Counted from the first letter of the stretch, positions 1 through 10,175 are shown. The stretch: DNA of 64,000 bases from Aurantiochytrium sp. KH105 (GCA_003116975.1 BGKB01000104.1:124001-188000), one strand, 5' to 3'. Notes: a model not told the origin generated them from the sequence alone. Translations and numbers: made by a program.

Positions 1-596
1 TCTATCTATTCTCGCCCTGGCCAGGCCAGCCGCAGCATCAGGAACGCTCGCGATGACTCCGCGTCTCGCCGGGGCCGGGGCTCGCACGCACGCGCGCACG
101 CACGTCGTGGCATGGAGTGAAGTCGCGTCGCGCGCAGCTGCAGCGGCGGCGCGGAGTCGGGGTCGGCGTCGGCGGCGTCGGGAGGGAGACGCAGCAAAGC
201 ACAAGGCCGCCCCGCCAGCCGCGCGGAACTTCAAGCTGGGCGCGGATATCCTGGCTTAGAGTGGGCGCGGGCGAGGATATCCTGCGCGGGGTCCGGTCTG
301 CGCGCGGATATCCTGCGTCTTCCGGCGCATCCTAGGTTTGGCGCGGCGCCATCCATTCATTGCGTGCGAAGTGATCTCCCTCTCTCTCTGTGTCTCTCTC
401 TCTCTCTCCTCCATCCTTCGAGACTTCGAGAGACCTGGCTGCTGACTCACCCTGGCTGGAGGAGAGCAGCAGCAGCGAGCAGTCGATCTTCTCGCGGCAG
501 CTCGCGCGGACCCGGGGCAGACTTGCAAGCGGAGAGGACAGGAGCGAGCGAGCGAGCGAGCGGTCGGTCGCACGCAGCGTGCGCAGAAAAGGAGAG
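1..596 (+). promoter_or_regulatory. 5' flank of ATAD3 with three evenly spaced GGATATCC sites
   Basis: No convincing coding sequence is seen here. The palindrome GGATATCC occurs at 244-251, 275-282 and 306-313, exactly 31 bases apart, each followed by TG. A CT-rich tract lies at 378-412, and a short GAGC repeat at about 541-562 sits just before the ATG at 597. The reading frame stays open upstream of 597, but without an ATG and with low-complexity composition, so I treat it as 5' UTR. A regulatory role for the palindromes is inference. Confidence 0.45.
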
Positions 597-2393
597 ATGT
601 GGCCCTTTGGCAAGAAGGCCGAGGACGAGACCCCCGGCACCGCGAACCCGGCGAGCGCCGGCGAAGATGCCGCCAAGAAGGCCGCCGCCGCCGTGATGGG
701 CGCCGCGAACGACGCGGAGAGCGCCGCGGGAAGCATCTTCAAGGATGAGGCCAAGGACGAGGCCGCCAAGCCGGAACCCGGCGCCATGCGCGGGTTCGAC
801 CCGACCGCGCTCGAGCGCGCCGCCAAGGCCGCCCGCGAGCTGCAGGACCTCAAGTTCGCCCCGGAGGCCATCAACATTGCCAAGCTCAAGGAGGAGCGCC
901 GCGGCAAGCAGGCCGATGCCGAGGCCGAGTCCATGAAGGCCCGCCAGAAGGCCTTCGAGGTCGAGCAGTCCCGCGTCCAGGAGCAGGAGCGCCGCCAGAC
1001 CCTGCAGCAGGACCACAAGCTCAAGCAGGAGCAGGCATACTACCAGGACCAGCTCGCGCGCAAGCGCCACCAGGATGAGCTCAACGCGCAGCGCGCCATG
1101 AAGGAGCAGCAGCTCAAGCGCGAAGAGGAGTTCCAGCTCCGCGTCGAGGGCATGAAGCGCCAGACCGCCGAGTACGAGGCCAAGCTGCGCAAGGACACCG
1201 AGCGCGCCCGCGTCGAGGCCGAGATGGCCGGCAAGGCTGACCAGGAGCGCAAGAACTGGGACCTTCACATGCAGCGCAGCCAGATGCAGGCCAAGGAGAT
1301 GCGCACCACCGTGCTCGAGAGCGTGCGCGAGAGCGGCCGCATCATCGGCGACGGCGTCAACACCTTCTTGCACGACCGCGAGAAGCTCGGCACCACCGTC
1401 GGCCTCTTCACCATGCTCGCCGTCGGCATCTACGGTGCCCGCGTCGGAACCGGTGTGCTCGGCCGCTACGTCGAGGCCCGCATGGGCAAGCCCCCTCTCG
1501 TGCGCGAGACCTCGCGCCGCTCGCCCCTCGAGACCATCCGTAGCCCCATCTCCTCGATTCGCCGTCTCGCCGGCGGCAGCGGCAACGCCCTCGATGGTGT
1601 CGTCGTTGAGCCCAAGCTCCAGGACCGCCTGTCCACCCTTGCTGTGACCACGCGCAACACCAAGAACAACGGCGCCCCTTACCGCCATGCCATGCTCCAC
1701 GGCCCGCCCGGTACCGGTAAGACGCTCTTTGCCAAGAAGCTCGCCCAGGCCTCTGGTATGGACTACGCCATTCTCACCGGTGGTGACATCGCCCCCCTCG
1801 GCCGCGAGGCCGTCACGGAGATGCACAAGCTCTTTGACTGGGCCAACACCAGCCGCCGTGGCGTCGTTGTCTTCATCGATGAGGCCGATGCCTTCCTCCG
1901 CAAGCGTACCGAGTCCAACCTCAGTGAAGATGCCCGCAACGCCCTCAACGCCTTCCTCTACCGCACTGGTACCGAGAGCAAGAACTTTATGGTCGTCTAC
2001 GCCACCAACGAGCCGGAGCAGCTTGATTGGGCCATCAACGATCGTACCGATGAGCTTGTTCCCTTTACTCTTCCGGGCCCTGCTGAGCGTGAGACCATGC
2101 TTAAGATGTACTTTGACAAGCTGATTGTGAACAACACCAAGAGCGCCAGCACCGGCATGTTTGGTGGCCCCAAGCAGATCACTGTCGACGGCGTTGATGA
2201 TGCCCAGCTCACTGCCATTGCCCAGAAGCTCAACGGCTTCTCTGGTCGTGAGATCTCCAAGCTCGTCATTGGCTGGCAGGCGGCTGCCTACGGCACCTCT
2301 GACGCCGTGCTCAACAAGGCTCTCGTCGACCGTGTCCTCGACAACAGCCTTGAGCAGCACATGACCAAGATGAAGTGGGAGGGCCGCGACTAA
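597..2393 (+). CDS. ATAD3: ATAD3-type mitochondrial inner-membrane AAA+ ATPase
   Basis: This 598-residue protein matches the ATAD3 family, AAA+ ATPases of the mitochondrial inner membrane involved in nucleoid organisation, cristae structure and lipid handling. The start at 597 gives an N-terminus (MWPFGKK) like animal ATAD3 proteins; the frame is open upstream but has no ATG. An Ala/Lys-rich segment is followed by a long charged coiled coil (about residues 80-240, the DUF3523 part). A hydrophobic segment follows at about 263-285. The AAA module has Walker A GPPGTGKT at 369-376 and Walker B FIDEAD with D428/E429, so ATPase activity should be intact. Length is close to animal ATAD3A. It converges with the chaperone gene downstream. 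ATAD3 is typical of animals, plants and protists and absent from fungi. Confidence 0.95.
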   Translation: MWPFGKKAEDETPGTANPASAGEDAAKKAAAAVMGAANDAESAAGSIFKDEAKDEAAKPEPGAMRGFDPTALERAAKAARELQDLKFAPEAINIAKLKEERRGKQADAEAESMKARQKAFEVEQSRVQEQERRQTLQQDHKLKQEQAYYQDQLARKRHQDELNAQRAMKEQQLKREEEFQLRVEGMKRQTAEYEAKLRKDTERARVEAEMAGKADQERKNWDLHMQRSQMQAKEMRTTVLESVRESGRIIGDGVNTFLHDREKLGTTVGLFTMLAVGIYGARVGTGVLGRYVEARMGKPPLVRETSRRSPLETIRSPISSIRRLAGGSGNALDGVVVEPKLQDRLSTLAVTTRNTKNNGAPYRHAMLHGPPGTGKTLFAKKLAQASGMDYAILTGGDIAPLGREAVTEMHKLFDWANTSRRGVVVFIDEADAFLRKRTESNLSEDARNALNAFLYRTGTESKNFMVVYATNEPEQLDWAINDRTDELVPFTLPGPAERETMLKMYFDKLIVNNTKSASTGMFGGPKQITVDGVDDAQLTAIAQKLNGFSGREISKLVIGWQAAAYGTSDAVLNKALVDRVLDNSLEQHMTKMKWEGRD

Positions 2394-2987
2394 GCTTTTT
2401 TTTCTTTTATAATATCTTCGCTTACACGAAAAAAAAGCCTCGTCTCTCAGCCTGTCCTGCCTCTTGCTCGCGCTGTCATGTCAGTCATAGGGGTTACATA
2501 CCACGTCTCATATTGCTAGAAGAGTGCAGGAATACGCTTGTTAGTTTTTTTTTTCCTCTTCTTGCTTCTCTCTGCCAGTCTTGGTGTTGCTGCCTCATAC
2601 TATTTGCTGCTCGTCCGAACTGTGTTGGTTGATGCAAAGTGCGGTCCTTTGCCTCGGACCTTGAATTTACAAAGTGCTGCCAGATAGATGAAAATGAAAT
2701 GAGTTTAAGAGCGTCGCCAAGAGCACTAAAAGCGAAGGCAATGGAAGCGAACAGTTCGACGCGAAAGAGCATAAGGATCAGACAGTTTACCTAGACCCTG
2801 AGACGGTTGCCATACTCTAAACCTTTTGTGAAAAGGAATCGCCTCACATGTAAAAGAAAAACAAAATCTGAATTTTAAACGCCGCAAGACATAAGCAAGC
2901 AGCCACAGACACGAGGGGAATCAATACCCCCTCCTCTTTGTTTTCTCTAACGCAAAGTTTCGAAAGGGTAGAATAAGAACGGCTAAT
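2394..2987. other. Convergent intergenic gap (3' ends of ATAD3 and Hsp110-TPR)
   Basis: AT-richer sequence between two convergent genes, with T-rich runs at about 2397-2408 and 2545-2554 and an A-rich stretch near 2850-2865. Short ORFs here have no recognisable features. I see only 3' UTR and terminator-type sequence. Confidence 0.5.
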
Positions 2988-5282
2988 CTAGCCGAACATC
3001 TTCTTGGCCATCTTGGCGCGGCGCGCCTCTTCGCGCTGAATCTGAAGGTTGACCCGGTTCAACAACGAAGCGAGCGGTTTCTGTTCTGCCTCGGGGGCAA
3101 TCTTGATTGCGCGTGCGAGATTCTTCTTGGCCTCAGTAAACTCCTTGGTCTTTTCTTGCGCAAAGGCAAGGCGGAAGAGCGCCTTGGTGGAGTTGGCATC
3201 GAGCTCGAGGGCTTCCTTGGCAGATTTGACGGTCTCGGCCCACTCTTCGAGCTTAATTGAGCACTGCGCCATGTTCAAATGCAAGGAGAGCTTGATCTGC
3301 TTGACCTCCTCCTCGTCATCGGGACCAAGGTCGAAGAATTTGTCGGCATGCTGCAGAGAGCGCAGATACCGGTTCTTCGCGGCGTTGTAGTTACCATCTT
3401 TAAAGAGCTGCGTACCCTCATCCTTATTGAGCTTGACCTTGCGCATACGTTCAGGCTTCTTGAGCTTGCGCTGATCATGGTCATCCTTGCCGCCGTTCGC
3501 TGCCAGCTCGGCGGCTGCCAAGGTCTCCTGCTCTTGCATCTCGCGTTCTGCCTTCTCGCGCTCCTCTTTGATCTTGGCCCAATATGCAGCGCACGGGCCC
3601 TCCAGCGCCTTGTCGAGATCCTCGAGCTTGTTTGCGTAGTCATCCGCGGAAGCTGACTCCGAGGCATCCCACAGCCAGTTCTCGAACTCGTCAAGGACTG
3701 TCACGCATGCGCTGCGGTCGATGAGGTCCGTGTGCGGCTTGCGAGAGCCTCCATCGGCGAGCGCGCGTGTCTCAAAAATGCGGGATTCGAGCTTGTTCCG
3801 TGCGGCGTGCAAGGCAGCCTCGGCGGCATCGGCGGCAAGCAGGTCCTGTTCCAGACGGACCGCAGCATCGAGTTCCGACTCGGACATGACCGAAGGGGCG
3901 TCCACGCGCGTCTGCGTATCCTGTGCCGCATCGTTGTTCTCGGGAATACCGCGCGCAAGATTGTCAAAGGCCGGCCGCATGACGCCGCCCGCCTTGGGCT
4001 CAAAGTCCTTGGCGCAGCAAAGTGCCGTGCCAACAACAACGGACGCAGTCGAGTCCATCGTGTAGCCGAGAGGCACATCTTCGCCAAAAGCAGCCGAGAT
4101 CGCCTGCTTGACTAGAGGCATGCGCATGCCGCCTCCGATAAGCTCGACAGCACGGATGCTCTTCCGCACTTCCTGATCATCATCCTCGGTGCCAAGATTT
4201 TCCAAGAGGTCGCGCAGCATACTGCTAATCTTATCGCCGAGAGGCGCGCAAATTTCCTCGAGCTGCGCCTGCGTATAGGTAAAGCTAACGTCCTCGTCAT
4301 TGACGAGCGATTCGCAGCTCACCCGCGTCTGGGGCGCCCCGGAAAGCGACTCCTTGAGCTTGCGAACCTGCGTCATGAGCCGGATGCTGGCCTTACTGCC
4401 GCGCGAGACGCCTTCGCCCTTGCGCGACTTGCAGTCCTCGTTGAGAGCGTCAAAGAGAAGGTCGTCGACGGCGGCTCCGCCGACATCGGCAATGCACTTT
4501 GAGGCAAGCTTGGTCACCTGCTTGCCCTCACAGCGAAAGACGGCGCAAGAGGCATATGTGTGGCCGACATTCACAATGGCAAAAACGCCCCCGTCGAGAG
4601 TCTCAGCGCTGCGTCGGGAGACGTAGTCCATGATGGCCGCGTCCGTGTGGTCAACGATGCGCTGCAGATCGACCCCGCCAATCTTGGCCGCGTCACGGAT
4701 CGCCTGTCGATGGGCATCCGAAAAGGAATCAGGGACGGCGACGGCCACCGGGTGGGTCGGCAAGTTCGGGTCCGTCTGTTCCTCGGTGGGCGTCGGTTCG
4801 TCGACGCCACGGTAGCGTGCAAGGCGCCGCAAGACCATACCGAGAAGTTCCTCTGCGCGCAGCTTGCGCTCCTCGCCGTTGGCTTCGACGACAAAGCGGT
4901 CGCCGTCAAAATTGCCCACGAGCGGAGCCTGCGCGAGAGCAGGGCCTCCGTGCGACTGGTCAAGGAAGCGCATCACGTTGGCCACTGTCCGGTCGCGTTT
5001 CGTCGCCTTGAGCTGCTCGGCGACCTCACCAAAGGACCTCGCGCGCTCCGCAAAGGCGACGGTCATGGGCGTGCGCTCGTTGCTCATGTCGTTGCGCAAG
5101 AGCTCCGATTTGAGAGACTTGGTCGACACCTTGGCCACCGTCGCGGCAAAGGAGCCGAGATCGATGCCACAGACATAGTCTGGGTCCCCCTGCGTCTTGA
5201 CAGGCGCTTCGGACGTCTCGGACGCCTCGGGCGCCTCGGGCGGCACCGTGGTCTCCGTCTGCTCCATGGGCTCGTCCGCCAT
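2988..5282 (-). CDS. Hsp110/Hsp70-like ATPase domain fused to helical lid and TPR, lacking the beta-sandwich
   Basis: The 764-residue protein starts with an acidic Glu/Pro/Thr-rich segment (1-35). An Hsp70-superfamily nucleotide-binding domain covers about 37-425: phosphate-1 loop CGIDLGS at 38-44, an Hsp110-like VNVGHTYAS segment in place of the Hsp70 phosphate-2 loop, and VELIGGGMRMP as the adenosine-site motif. These variants resemble Hsp110/Grp170 nucleotide-exchange factors more than canonical Hsp70. After about 40 linker residues comes a helical-lid-like stretch (about 464-590, with LESRIFETR and ENWLWD). The roughly 110-residue peptide-binding beta-sandwich normally between them is not visible. 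TPR-type helices follow at 617-732 (repeats with KLNKDEGTQLFKDGNY and NSTKALFRLAFA), resembling co-chaperone TPRs. A basic tail ends in KKMFG. I infer a cytosolic exchange factor or scaffold rather than a peptide-holding chaperone. Confidence 0.8.
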   Translation of the reverse strand: MADEPMEQTETTVPPEAPEASETSEAPVKTQGDPDYVCGIDLGSFAATVAKVSTKSLKSELLRNDMSNERTPMTVAFAERARSFGEVAEQLKATKRDRTVANVMRFLDQSHGGPALAQAPLVGNFDGDRFVVEANGEERKLRAEELLGMVLRRLARYRGVDEPTPTEEQTDPNLPTHPVAVAVPDSFSDAHRQAIRDAAKIGGVDLQRIVDHTDAAIMDYVSRRSAETLDGGVFAIVNVGHTYASCAVFRCEGKQVTKLASKCIADVGGAAVDDLLFDALNEDCKSRKGEGVSRGSKASIRLMTQVRKLKESLSGAPQTRVSCESLVNDEDVSFTYTQAQLEEICAPLGDKISSMLRDLLENLGTEDDDQEVRKSIRAVELIGGGMRMPLVKQAISAAFGEDVPLGYTMDSTASVVVGTALCCAKDFEPKAGGVMRPAFDNLARGIPENNDAAQDTQTRVDAPSVMSESELDAAVRLEQDLLAADAAEAALHAARNKLESRIFETRALADGGSRKPHTDLIDRSACVTVLDEFENWLWDASESASADDYANKLEDLDKALEGPCAAYWAKIKEEREKAEREMQEQETLAAAELAANGGKDDHDQRKLKKPERMRKVKLNKDEGTQLFKDGNYNAAKNRYLRSLQHADKFFDLGPDDEEEVKQIKLSLHLNMAQCSIKLEEWAETVKSAKEALELDANSTKALFRLAFAQEKTKEFTEAKKNLARAIKIAPEAEQKPLASLLNRVNLQIQREEARRAKMAKKMFG

Positions 5283-5651
5283 CTTTACGGACTTCTTTTC
5301 GACTTGCGGAGCTCAGGTAAGCGCGCGAGCACTAGCTCTGGCCCTAGCTCGGGCTACTCCCGGCAGCGTGATATCCTCGGCCGGGCGTCCGCGCGCCTCG
5401 TACGGCTGTATACGTGTCTTTGCCTTTTGACGTCGCACGTTTCCGTCTCCAACGGGGTTTCTCGAAGCCTGATTGGTGTTCTAGTAGCGTATTAGTTGTT
5501 ACTACTACTACTACTACTACTTACAATACAAGGTTTATGACCTGCCAGCTGCTGCTGATACCATCGTAGGCCTATGAGCAATCGTTTTGAGGCGCCTGGG
5601 TGGCGAAAAAATAGGTATACATGTAAATTTTAGGAGTAAGAAGAAGGATGC
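5283..5651. promoter_or_regulatory. Upstream region of Hsp110-TPR gene and 3' end of MEKK-like gene
   Basis: This gap holds the 5' flank of the chaperone gene (its ATG lies at 5280-5282) and the 3' flank of the kinase gene. A GATATCCT element at 5370-5377, 88 bases upstream of the chaperone start, shares its core with the triplicated element upstream of ATAD3. An (ACT)n microsatellite lies at about 5500-5521. No gene is seen. Confidence 0.4.
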
Positions 5652-8600
5652 TTAGCCCGAAGCCTCATCGGCGCAGCTCGGAACATCGGTGAGAAATTGG
5701 TGCGCGAGGAGATCGGTCGTACGTGGCCTGTCCAGAGGCTTGATTGCGAGGCAAAGCATGAGAAACTCGTGCAAAGGCGTGTCTTCTTCAATGTTGTCGG
5801 GGAAGGGAGGGGGCGTTGTGGTCATGCCGATGGCCCAGATACCGGCAAACTGGCCCTTGAACTTCCAGGGGGCCTTGGTAGCACAGCACTCGAGGACGGT
5901 GCAGCCTAGCGACCAGATGTCCGAAGCCAGGGTGGCGCCTTCCTGGCGCACGACTTCGGGACTCATCCATGGGACGCTGCCCCGGACTTCCTGAAGCGTG
6001 TGATCCGTGGAGTCGAGAAGATCGAGTTGCTTGCTCGTGCCGAAGTCAGCCAGCATGGCGACTCCGCTGTCGGAAATGAGAACGTTGGCAGCTTTAATGT
6101 CACGGTGAATGATGCCCTTGGAATGTAAATAGTCGAGACCGCGGGTCATATGCAACGTGAGACGCGGCAGGAAATTCTTGCTAGGTGCGCCATGGGTTTC
6201 GTAAAAATGTTGCAGTGAACCGCCATCGACCAGTTGGAGGAAAATCTCGAGAGCGCCTGAGTCGGGGTCGATTTGGCTACCCAGGTAGCCAACAATGTTG
6301 GGGTGCCGAAGAACCTTCATGATGTCGATCTCGGTCCTGATCTTGGCGGCCTCGGCGTCGGTTGCATCTTTCATTTTCGCAATAATCTTGACTGCGAAAC
6401 GCGTTCCAGTCTCGAGATCTCGGGCGCTAAAGACCTTACCAAAGGTGCCACCTCCCAGAAAACTCTCTTTGCTCCACGGGACACGTCGCGAGGACACTTG
6501 AGCGGCCCCATCGGCGAAGCTGACACTGCGGCCCGAAGGCGACTCTACTCCGCCGCTCTTGGCGCTGGAGCGACCATGTCGCGGGGTGTGCGAGGGAATG
6601 ACAGACTCACCGCCGTTGCCACCGCCGTTGGCGGCGCCGCTGCTCCGAGAGCCACTTGCACCATGGCTCCCTGTACTGTCCCGCGAACCATAGAGACTAG
6701 GTTCTCGCGACTCGCCCCCGCCGGCAACCTGGGATCTTTGCGTTGAGCTGCTCCCAAAGGAGCGGAGACGCGTGGGCAAACGCGTAAGAGGAGGGTCGTC
6801 CGAAGGCGGCGACGGGCTCACATTAGGACCGCGCGTGCGAGGCGGAGGTTGAAGGCCGTCCATCTGCATAGTGGGCGAGATTGATCCAGAGAGAACGCGG
6901 CTGTGTCTTCTGACCCCAGAGCCTCGTCGAGGCGAGTATCCTGAAGAAGAGGCCGAGGAGCCAATGGCGACTTCAGCTTCCGCGGATGACTCGACGTCAT
7001 CGCCACTGCGCACATCGACACCCATGTACAAGAAATTACGCCGATTCTGTTGCTGTTGTTGTTGTTGTTGTTGTTGTTGCTGTTGCTGGTGATGATTACT
7101 TTGCACGTCGGACTTGCTGGAGGAAAGGACAGCGCCTGCGAGCAAGCTTGCGCGCGGCGAATTCGTGCCATCTGGAGTCTTGAGCGTGCGGCCCGTGCGA
7201 AAGCTCGAGGTGCGCATGAGGCCGCCGCCGCCCTGTCCCGGGGTTGGGTTCATACGCAAGAGATCACTCATGGACTGCGACGCCCGGTGCTGGGGCAATT
7301 CAAAGTCGGTCTTTCTGCGCCGACTTGTGCGCGTGTGAACGGTGCGGGCCATCGTATTGAGCTCACCCTGACTTGCAAGTTTTCTTGCCTGCTGTTGGCT
7401 CTGGTGTTGGCGAAATGCGGCGTCGGTTCCAAAGGGATTCCCACCGCCGGTGGGCGACCCAGGCTTGGAGCAAACGGGAAGAATCTGTGAAGCGCTGCGT
7501 CCTTCGACCGGTCTCCTGAACCGCGGCGTCCGAGCCAACGATGGGCTCCGAAGCAAGTCAAGCCTCTCCATGCGAAAGATTTCATTGCTGTCCATGCCCG
7601 CCGAGGACCCAATAGACTCTGTCCGCAGGCGAGGAATTGAAGGTTGCACGCGTTTAAGCACGGGTTTCTTCCACTCTTTAGGATCTGCGGCGCTGCTTTG
7701 CGACTCGTACGAGCTATTCACACTGGTTTCTCTTCGGTCGCTCCTTGGACTCGAGAGACTCCCATAACTGGCGCGGCCTTCGTGCGAGGATCCTGTTCTT
7801 GGCGACAAAGATGGAGGCGTGGCGGTTTCGTAGCTGCCGGTATTTTTACTCGAGATGGTGTTTCTTGAGAAGGAGACGTTGAGCTGGCCGGAGCGTGTGC
7901 GAGCGCGGGTCATTTCGCAGCGCGGCAGAATCGTCTGCGACTGGTGCATGAGGAGCTGCTGCGACGCGACCCGCGTCCTCCTGTCGCCTCCACGAGGCGA
8001 CGGCGACGACTTGCGGTGCGCCGAGCGGGTGGCGCCAATCGATCCTTGATGGAGATGAGCAGAAGGTAGCTTGCCGGACATTGTGCGGGGCATGTGCGGT
8101 TGCCGGGGAGACCTGGGCGAGAGGCTCTCGTACGAGAGGTCCATGGACTCTGGTGCCGAGGCCTGACGCTGCATGCGCGGTGGAATCTTGAACGGCGGTT
8201 GGGGCGAGGACGCCTTTGGCTGATCTGGTTGCGGCGAGGCTTCGACGACCTCGTCTTCGTCATGATGTTCATCGTCGCCATAGAGGCCCACGTCTTCGTC
8301 CGAAGAGCCTCCCACTTGAACTTGCGTGAGGTCAAAGAGCGCGTGCTCATGATTGTTGTTGTGCGTTTCGATGAGTTGCCGTGGTCCGCTCAAGGACCGC
8401 GCGCGGGTGTGCGTTTTTGGCGCGAGGCCCGTGCGGTTTTCCGGGTCGCCGAGATTGGCCGGATCGCCGGCATTTTCGACGTCGTCGTTGTGGTCGCTTT
8501 CGCGCAGCTGTACGGCGACGTTGTCAACGTGGCCCTGGGCATCGAGGTCGGCGCTGGCGCGCGTGCGCAGCTTCCGCGGCCCGGGCCGCCGCGGCTCGTG

Positions 8601-8687
8601 CGGCGGTTGCGGCGTCTGCTGCTGCTGCTGCTGCTGCTGCTCCTGCGCGCGCGAGGACGACTGTGTGCGCGCGGCCGCCATGGCCAT
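5652..8687 (-). CDS. MEKK/STE11-like serine/threonine protein kinase with long low-complexity N-terminus
   Basis: The protein has 1011 residues from the first ATG at 8687; the frame is open further upstream but without an ATG. Residues 1-720 are low complexity: a polyGln run near the N-terminus (8615-8643), many Ser/Pro/Arg repeats, and a pure 14-Gln tract encoded at 7047-7088. The kinase domain covers about 730-1000: Gly loop GGGTFGKV, lysine in FAVKII, catalytic HRDIKAANVL, DFG in LADFGTSK, activation segment RGSVPWMSPEVV and the SDIWSLGCTV motif. WMSPE and the overall pattern are typical of MAPKKK (STE11/MEKK) kinases, so it probably acts at the top of a MAP kinase cascade. The disordered N-terminus, rich in SP/TP sites, is probably phospho-regulated. 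No Ras-binding, SAM or PB1 domain is seen. Confidence 0.9.
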   Translation of the reverse strand: MAMAAARTQSSSRAQEQQQQQQQQTPQPPHEPRRPGPRKLRTRASADLDAQGHVDNVAVQLRESDHNDDVENAGDPANLGDPENRTGLAPKTHTRARSLSGPRQLIETHNNNHEHALFDLTQVQVGGSSDEDVGLYGDDEHHDEDEVVEASPQPDQPKASSPQPPFKIPPRMQRQASAPESMDLSYESLSPRSPRQPHMPRTMSGKLPSAHLHQGSIGATRSAHRKSSPSPRGGDRRTRVASQQLLMHQSQTILPRCEMTRARTRSGQLNVSFSRNTISSKNTGSYETATPPSLSPRTGSSHEGRASYGSLSSPRSDRRETSVNSSYESQSSAADPKEWKKPVLKRVQPSIPRLRTESIGSSAGMDSNEIFRMERLDLLRSPSLARTPRFRRPVEGRSASQILPVCSKPGSPTGGGNPFGTDAAFRQHQSQQQARKLASQGELNTMARTVHTRTSRRRKTDFELPQHRASQSMSDLLRMNPTPGQGGGGLMRTSSFRTGRTLKTPDGTNSPRASLLAGAVLSSSKSDVQSNHHQQQQQQQQQQQQQQNRRNFLYMGVDVRSGDDVESSAEAEVAIGSSASSSGYSPRRGSGVRRHSRVLSGSISPTMQMDGLQPPPRTRGPNVSPSPPSDDPPLTRLPTRLRSFGSSSTQRSQVAGGGESREPSLYGSRDSTGSHGASGSRSSGAANGGGNGGESVIPSHTPRHGRSSAKSGGVESPSGRSVSFADGAAQVSSRRVPWSKESFLGGGTFGKVFSARDLETGTRFAVKIIAKMKDATDAEAAKIRTEIDIMKVLRHPNIVGYLGSQIDPDSGALEIFLQLVDGGSLQHFYETHGAPSKNFLPRLTLHMTRGLDYLHSKGIIHRDIKAANVLISDSGVAMLADFGTSKQLDLLDSTDHTLQEVRGSVPWMSPEVVRQEGATLASDIWSLGCTVLECCATKAPWKFKGQFAGIWAIGMTTTPPPFPDNIEEDTPLHEFLMLCLAIKPLDRPRTTDLLAHQFLTDVPSCADEASG
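7047..7088 (-). repeat. CAA/CAG microsatellite encoding 14 glutamines
   Basis: On the minus strand 14 uninterrupted Gln codons, mostly CAA with CAG at the edges, lie inside the MEKK-like kinase gene, flanked by two His codons and an Asn codon. The tract is likely length-polymorphic. Confidence 0.9.
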
Positions 8688-9236
8688 CAGGTTCGAGTTC
8701 GCCCGGGCGGACGGTTCGGGGCGCAACGCACGGACGTGGCCGCGAGGGCAGGCCGCGAGCGCCGCGAGGGCGGCCGCGACAGGGCGGCTGCGGCTGCGAC
8801 AGGGCAGCGGCGGCTGCGAGGGCCCAAGCCGAGCTCGCCTCGCCTCGCCTCGCCTCGCCTCGCGTTCGAGTCGCGTCGCGTCGAGTTCAAATCAAAGTGG
8901 CAGATCGATCCGATCGATCGCCGCCCGGACGGCCGGGCACGTCTGGCCTGCGCGCGCCGACGGTCGCCCGCACGCTCCCCGCGCAGGCAGGCGACACAGC
9001 GGCGCAGCGGCGCGTCGCAGAGCGGCGCAGCAGCGAGCGAACGGGCGAGCGGCCGGGCCCCAGCCCGTCGCCGCGGTCCCGGTTCTCTCTCCTCTCCCCC
9101 TCCTCGCGCCTCCTCTTCTTCGCGCGGGGGGCGGGCGCGGGGCGCGCGCGCGGGGGGGTAAAGGGGAGCGAGCGAGCCTGCCTGCCTCGCTGCGCGGCTG
9201 CACTCGCGCGCGCGGCGCGGAGAGACGCTCGCGCTC

Positions 9237-9264
9237 GGGCGGGCGGGCGGGCGGGCGGGCGGGC
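9237..9264 (+). repeat. (GGGC)n tract, G-quadruplex potential
   Basis: About seven tandem GGGC units lie roughly 550 bases upstream of the kinase start. Runs of three G separated by single C are a classic G-quadruplex pattern; a function here is inference. Confidence 0.8.
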
Positions 9265-10175
9265 CGGGTTTGCCTGATGTGATGTGAGGCCGCTTCTTTC
9301 CTTCTTTTCTTCCCCCCTTTCTTCCTTTCTTCCCTTCTTGCCTTCTTCTAGCTTGCCTTGCCCCGCCTTTTGTCCTTGTTTTGTTTCCCCTTTTTGGTTT
9401 TTCCACTGTGCCGGCCAAAAAGAAGAGCCGGATTTTGCTGCGGAATACGCGGCAAAACGGCCGACGCGCGAGAAGGCGCACGGTACCCCCCAACTCTGCC
9501 ACGCGTCCGCATGCTCGGCGTGCGGAGTCGGGGTGGGGCTGGAGGCTTACTTTTTGCGTACACTGGCACGTGCGAGAGGTACGCCGCCCCGCAGCGGGTG
9601 CCTGGGGGGGTAGCGTGAGTGTCCCAGGCTGGGCCCGGCGCGTGACGAAAGAGAGGGCAAAAAACCCGCCACCTTGCACCGTGTCACGCCGCTGCCGTGC
9701 CAAGCGCAGCAGCAGAATAGGCCATGCCGCGGCAGTGGCGGCCGGCTCGCTCTGTGTCGGCAGGCCATTATAATAAGGTAAGCATTTGGAGACCCGCGCA
9801 GGCCCCGCCTCGAATCTCTTCCGGTTTTCCGTTTCTGCTCCGTCCTTGAGACGATGGCATGTGGCCGGTGTCTCCTCGGACCCACCCAGCCAAGCTCGCT
9901 TTTCTCCCGCCTTAACCTTACACCATGTATTAAGCTCTACCCTAGGCTTTAGTTCAACCTTTATAACAGTCACCCCCCGCCTTAACGTAATCGACGGGGA
10001 ACCCATTCCCACAACTCGCCTTAAAGTCCAGGCCCGGCGGAAGGGTGTCAAGCAGGCATGCTGCGGGTGGCTGCCATTGTTAAGCTGGGGCTGGACGCCT
10101 TAAAAGAGTCGAGGCGGCTCGGCGGCCCTGCTTCCCGGTGGGCGGGCACCGTCTTTTTTCAGGCTCACAGGGAGT

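Noticed and set aside
447-2360. 637-residue minus-strand ORF opposite ATAD3
   Set aside because: Leu/Gly/Ala-rich antisense shadow caused by strong GC3 codon bias of the real plus-strand gene; no domain.
8687-10051. 454-residue minus-strand ORF upstream of the kinase gene
   Set aside because: Arg/Pro/Ala-rich low complexity covering simple repeats; it joins the kinase frame region without conserved motifs.
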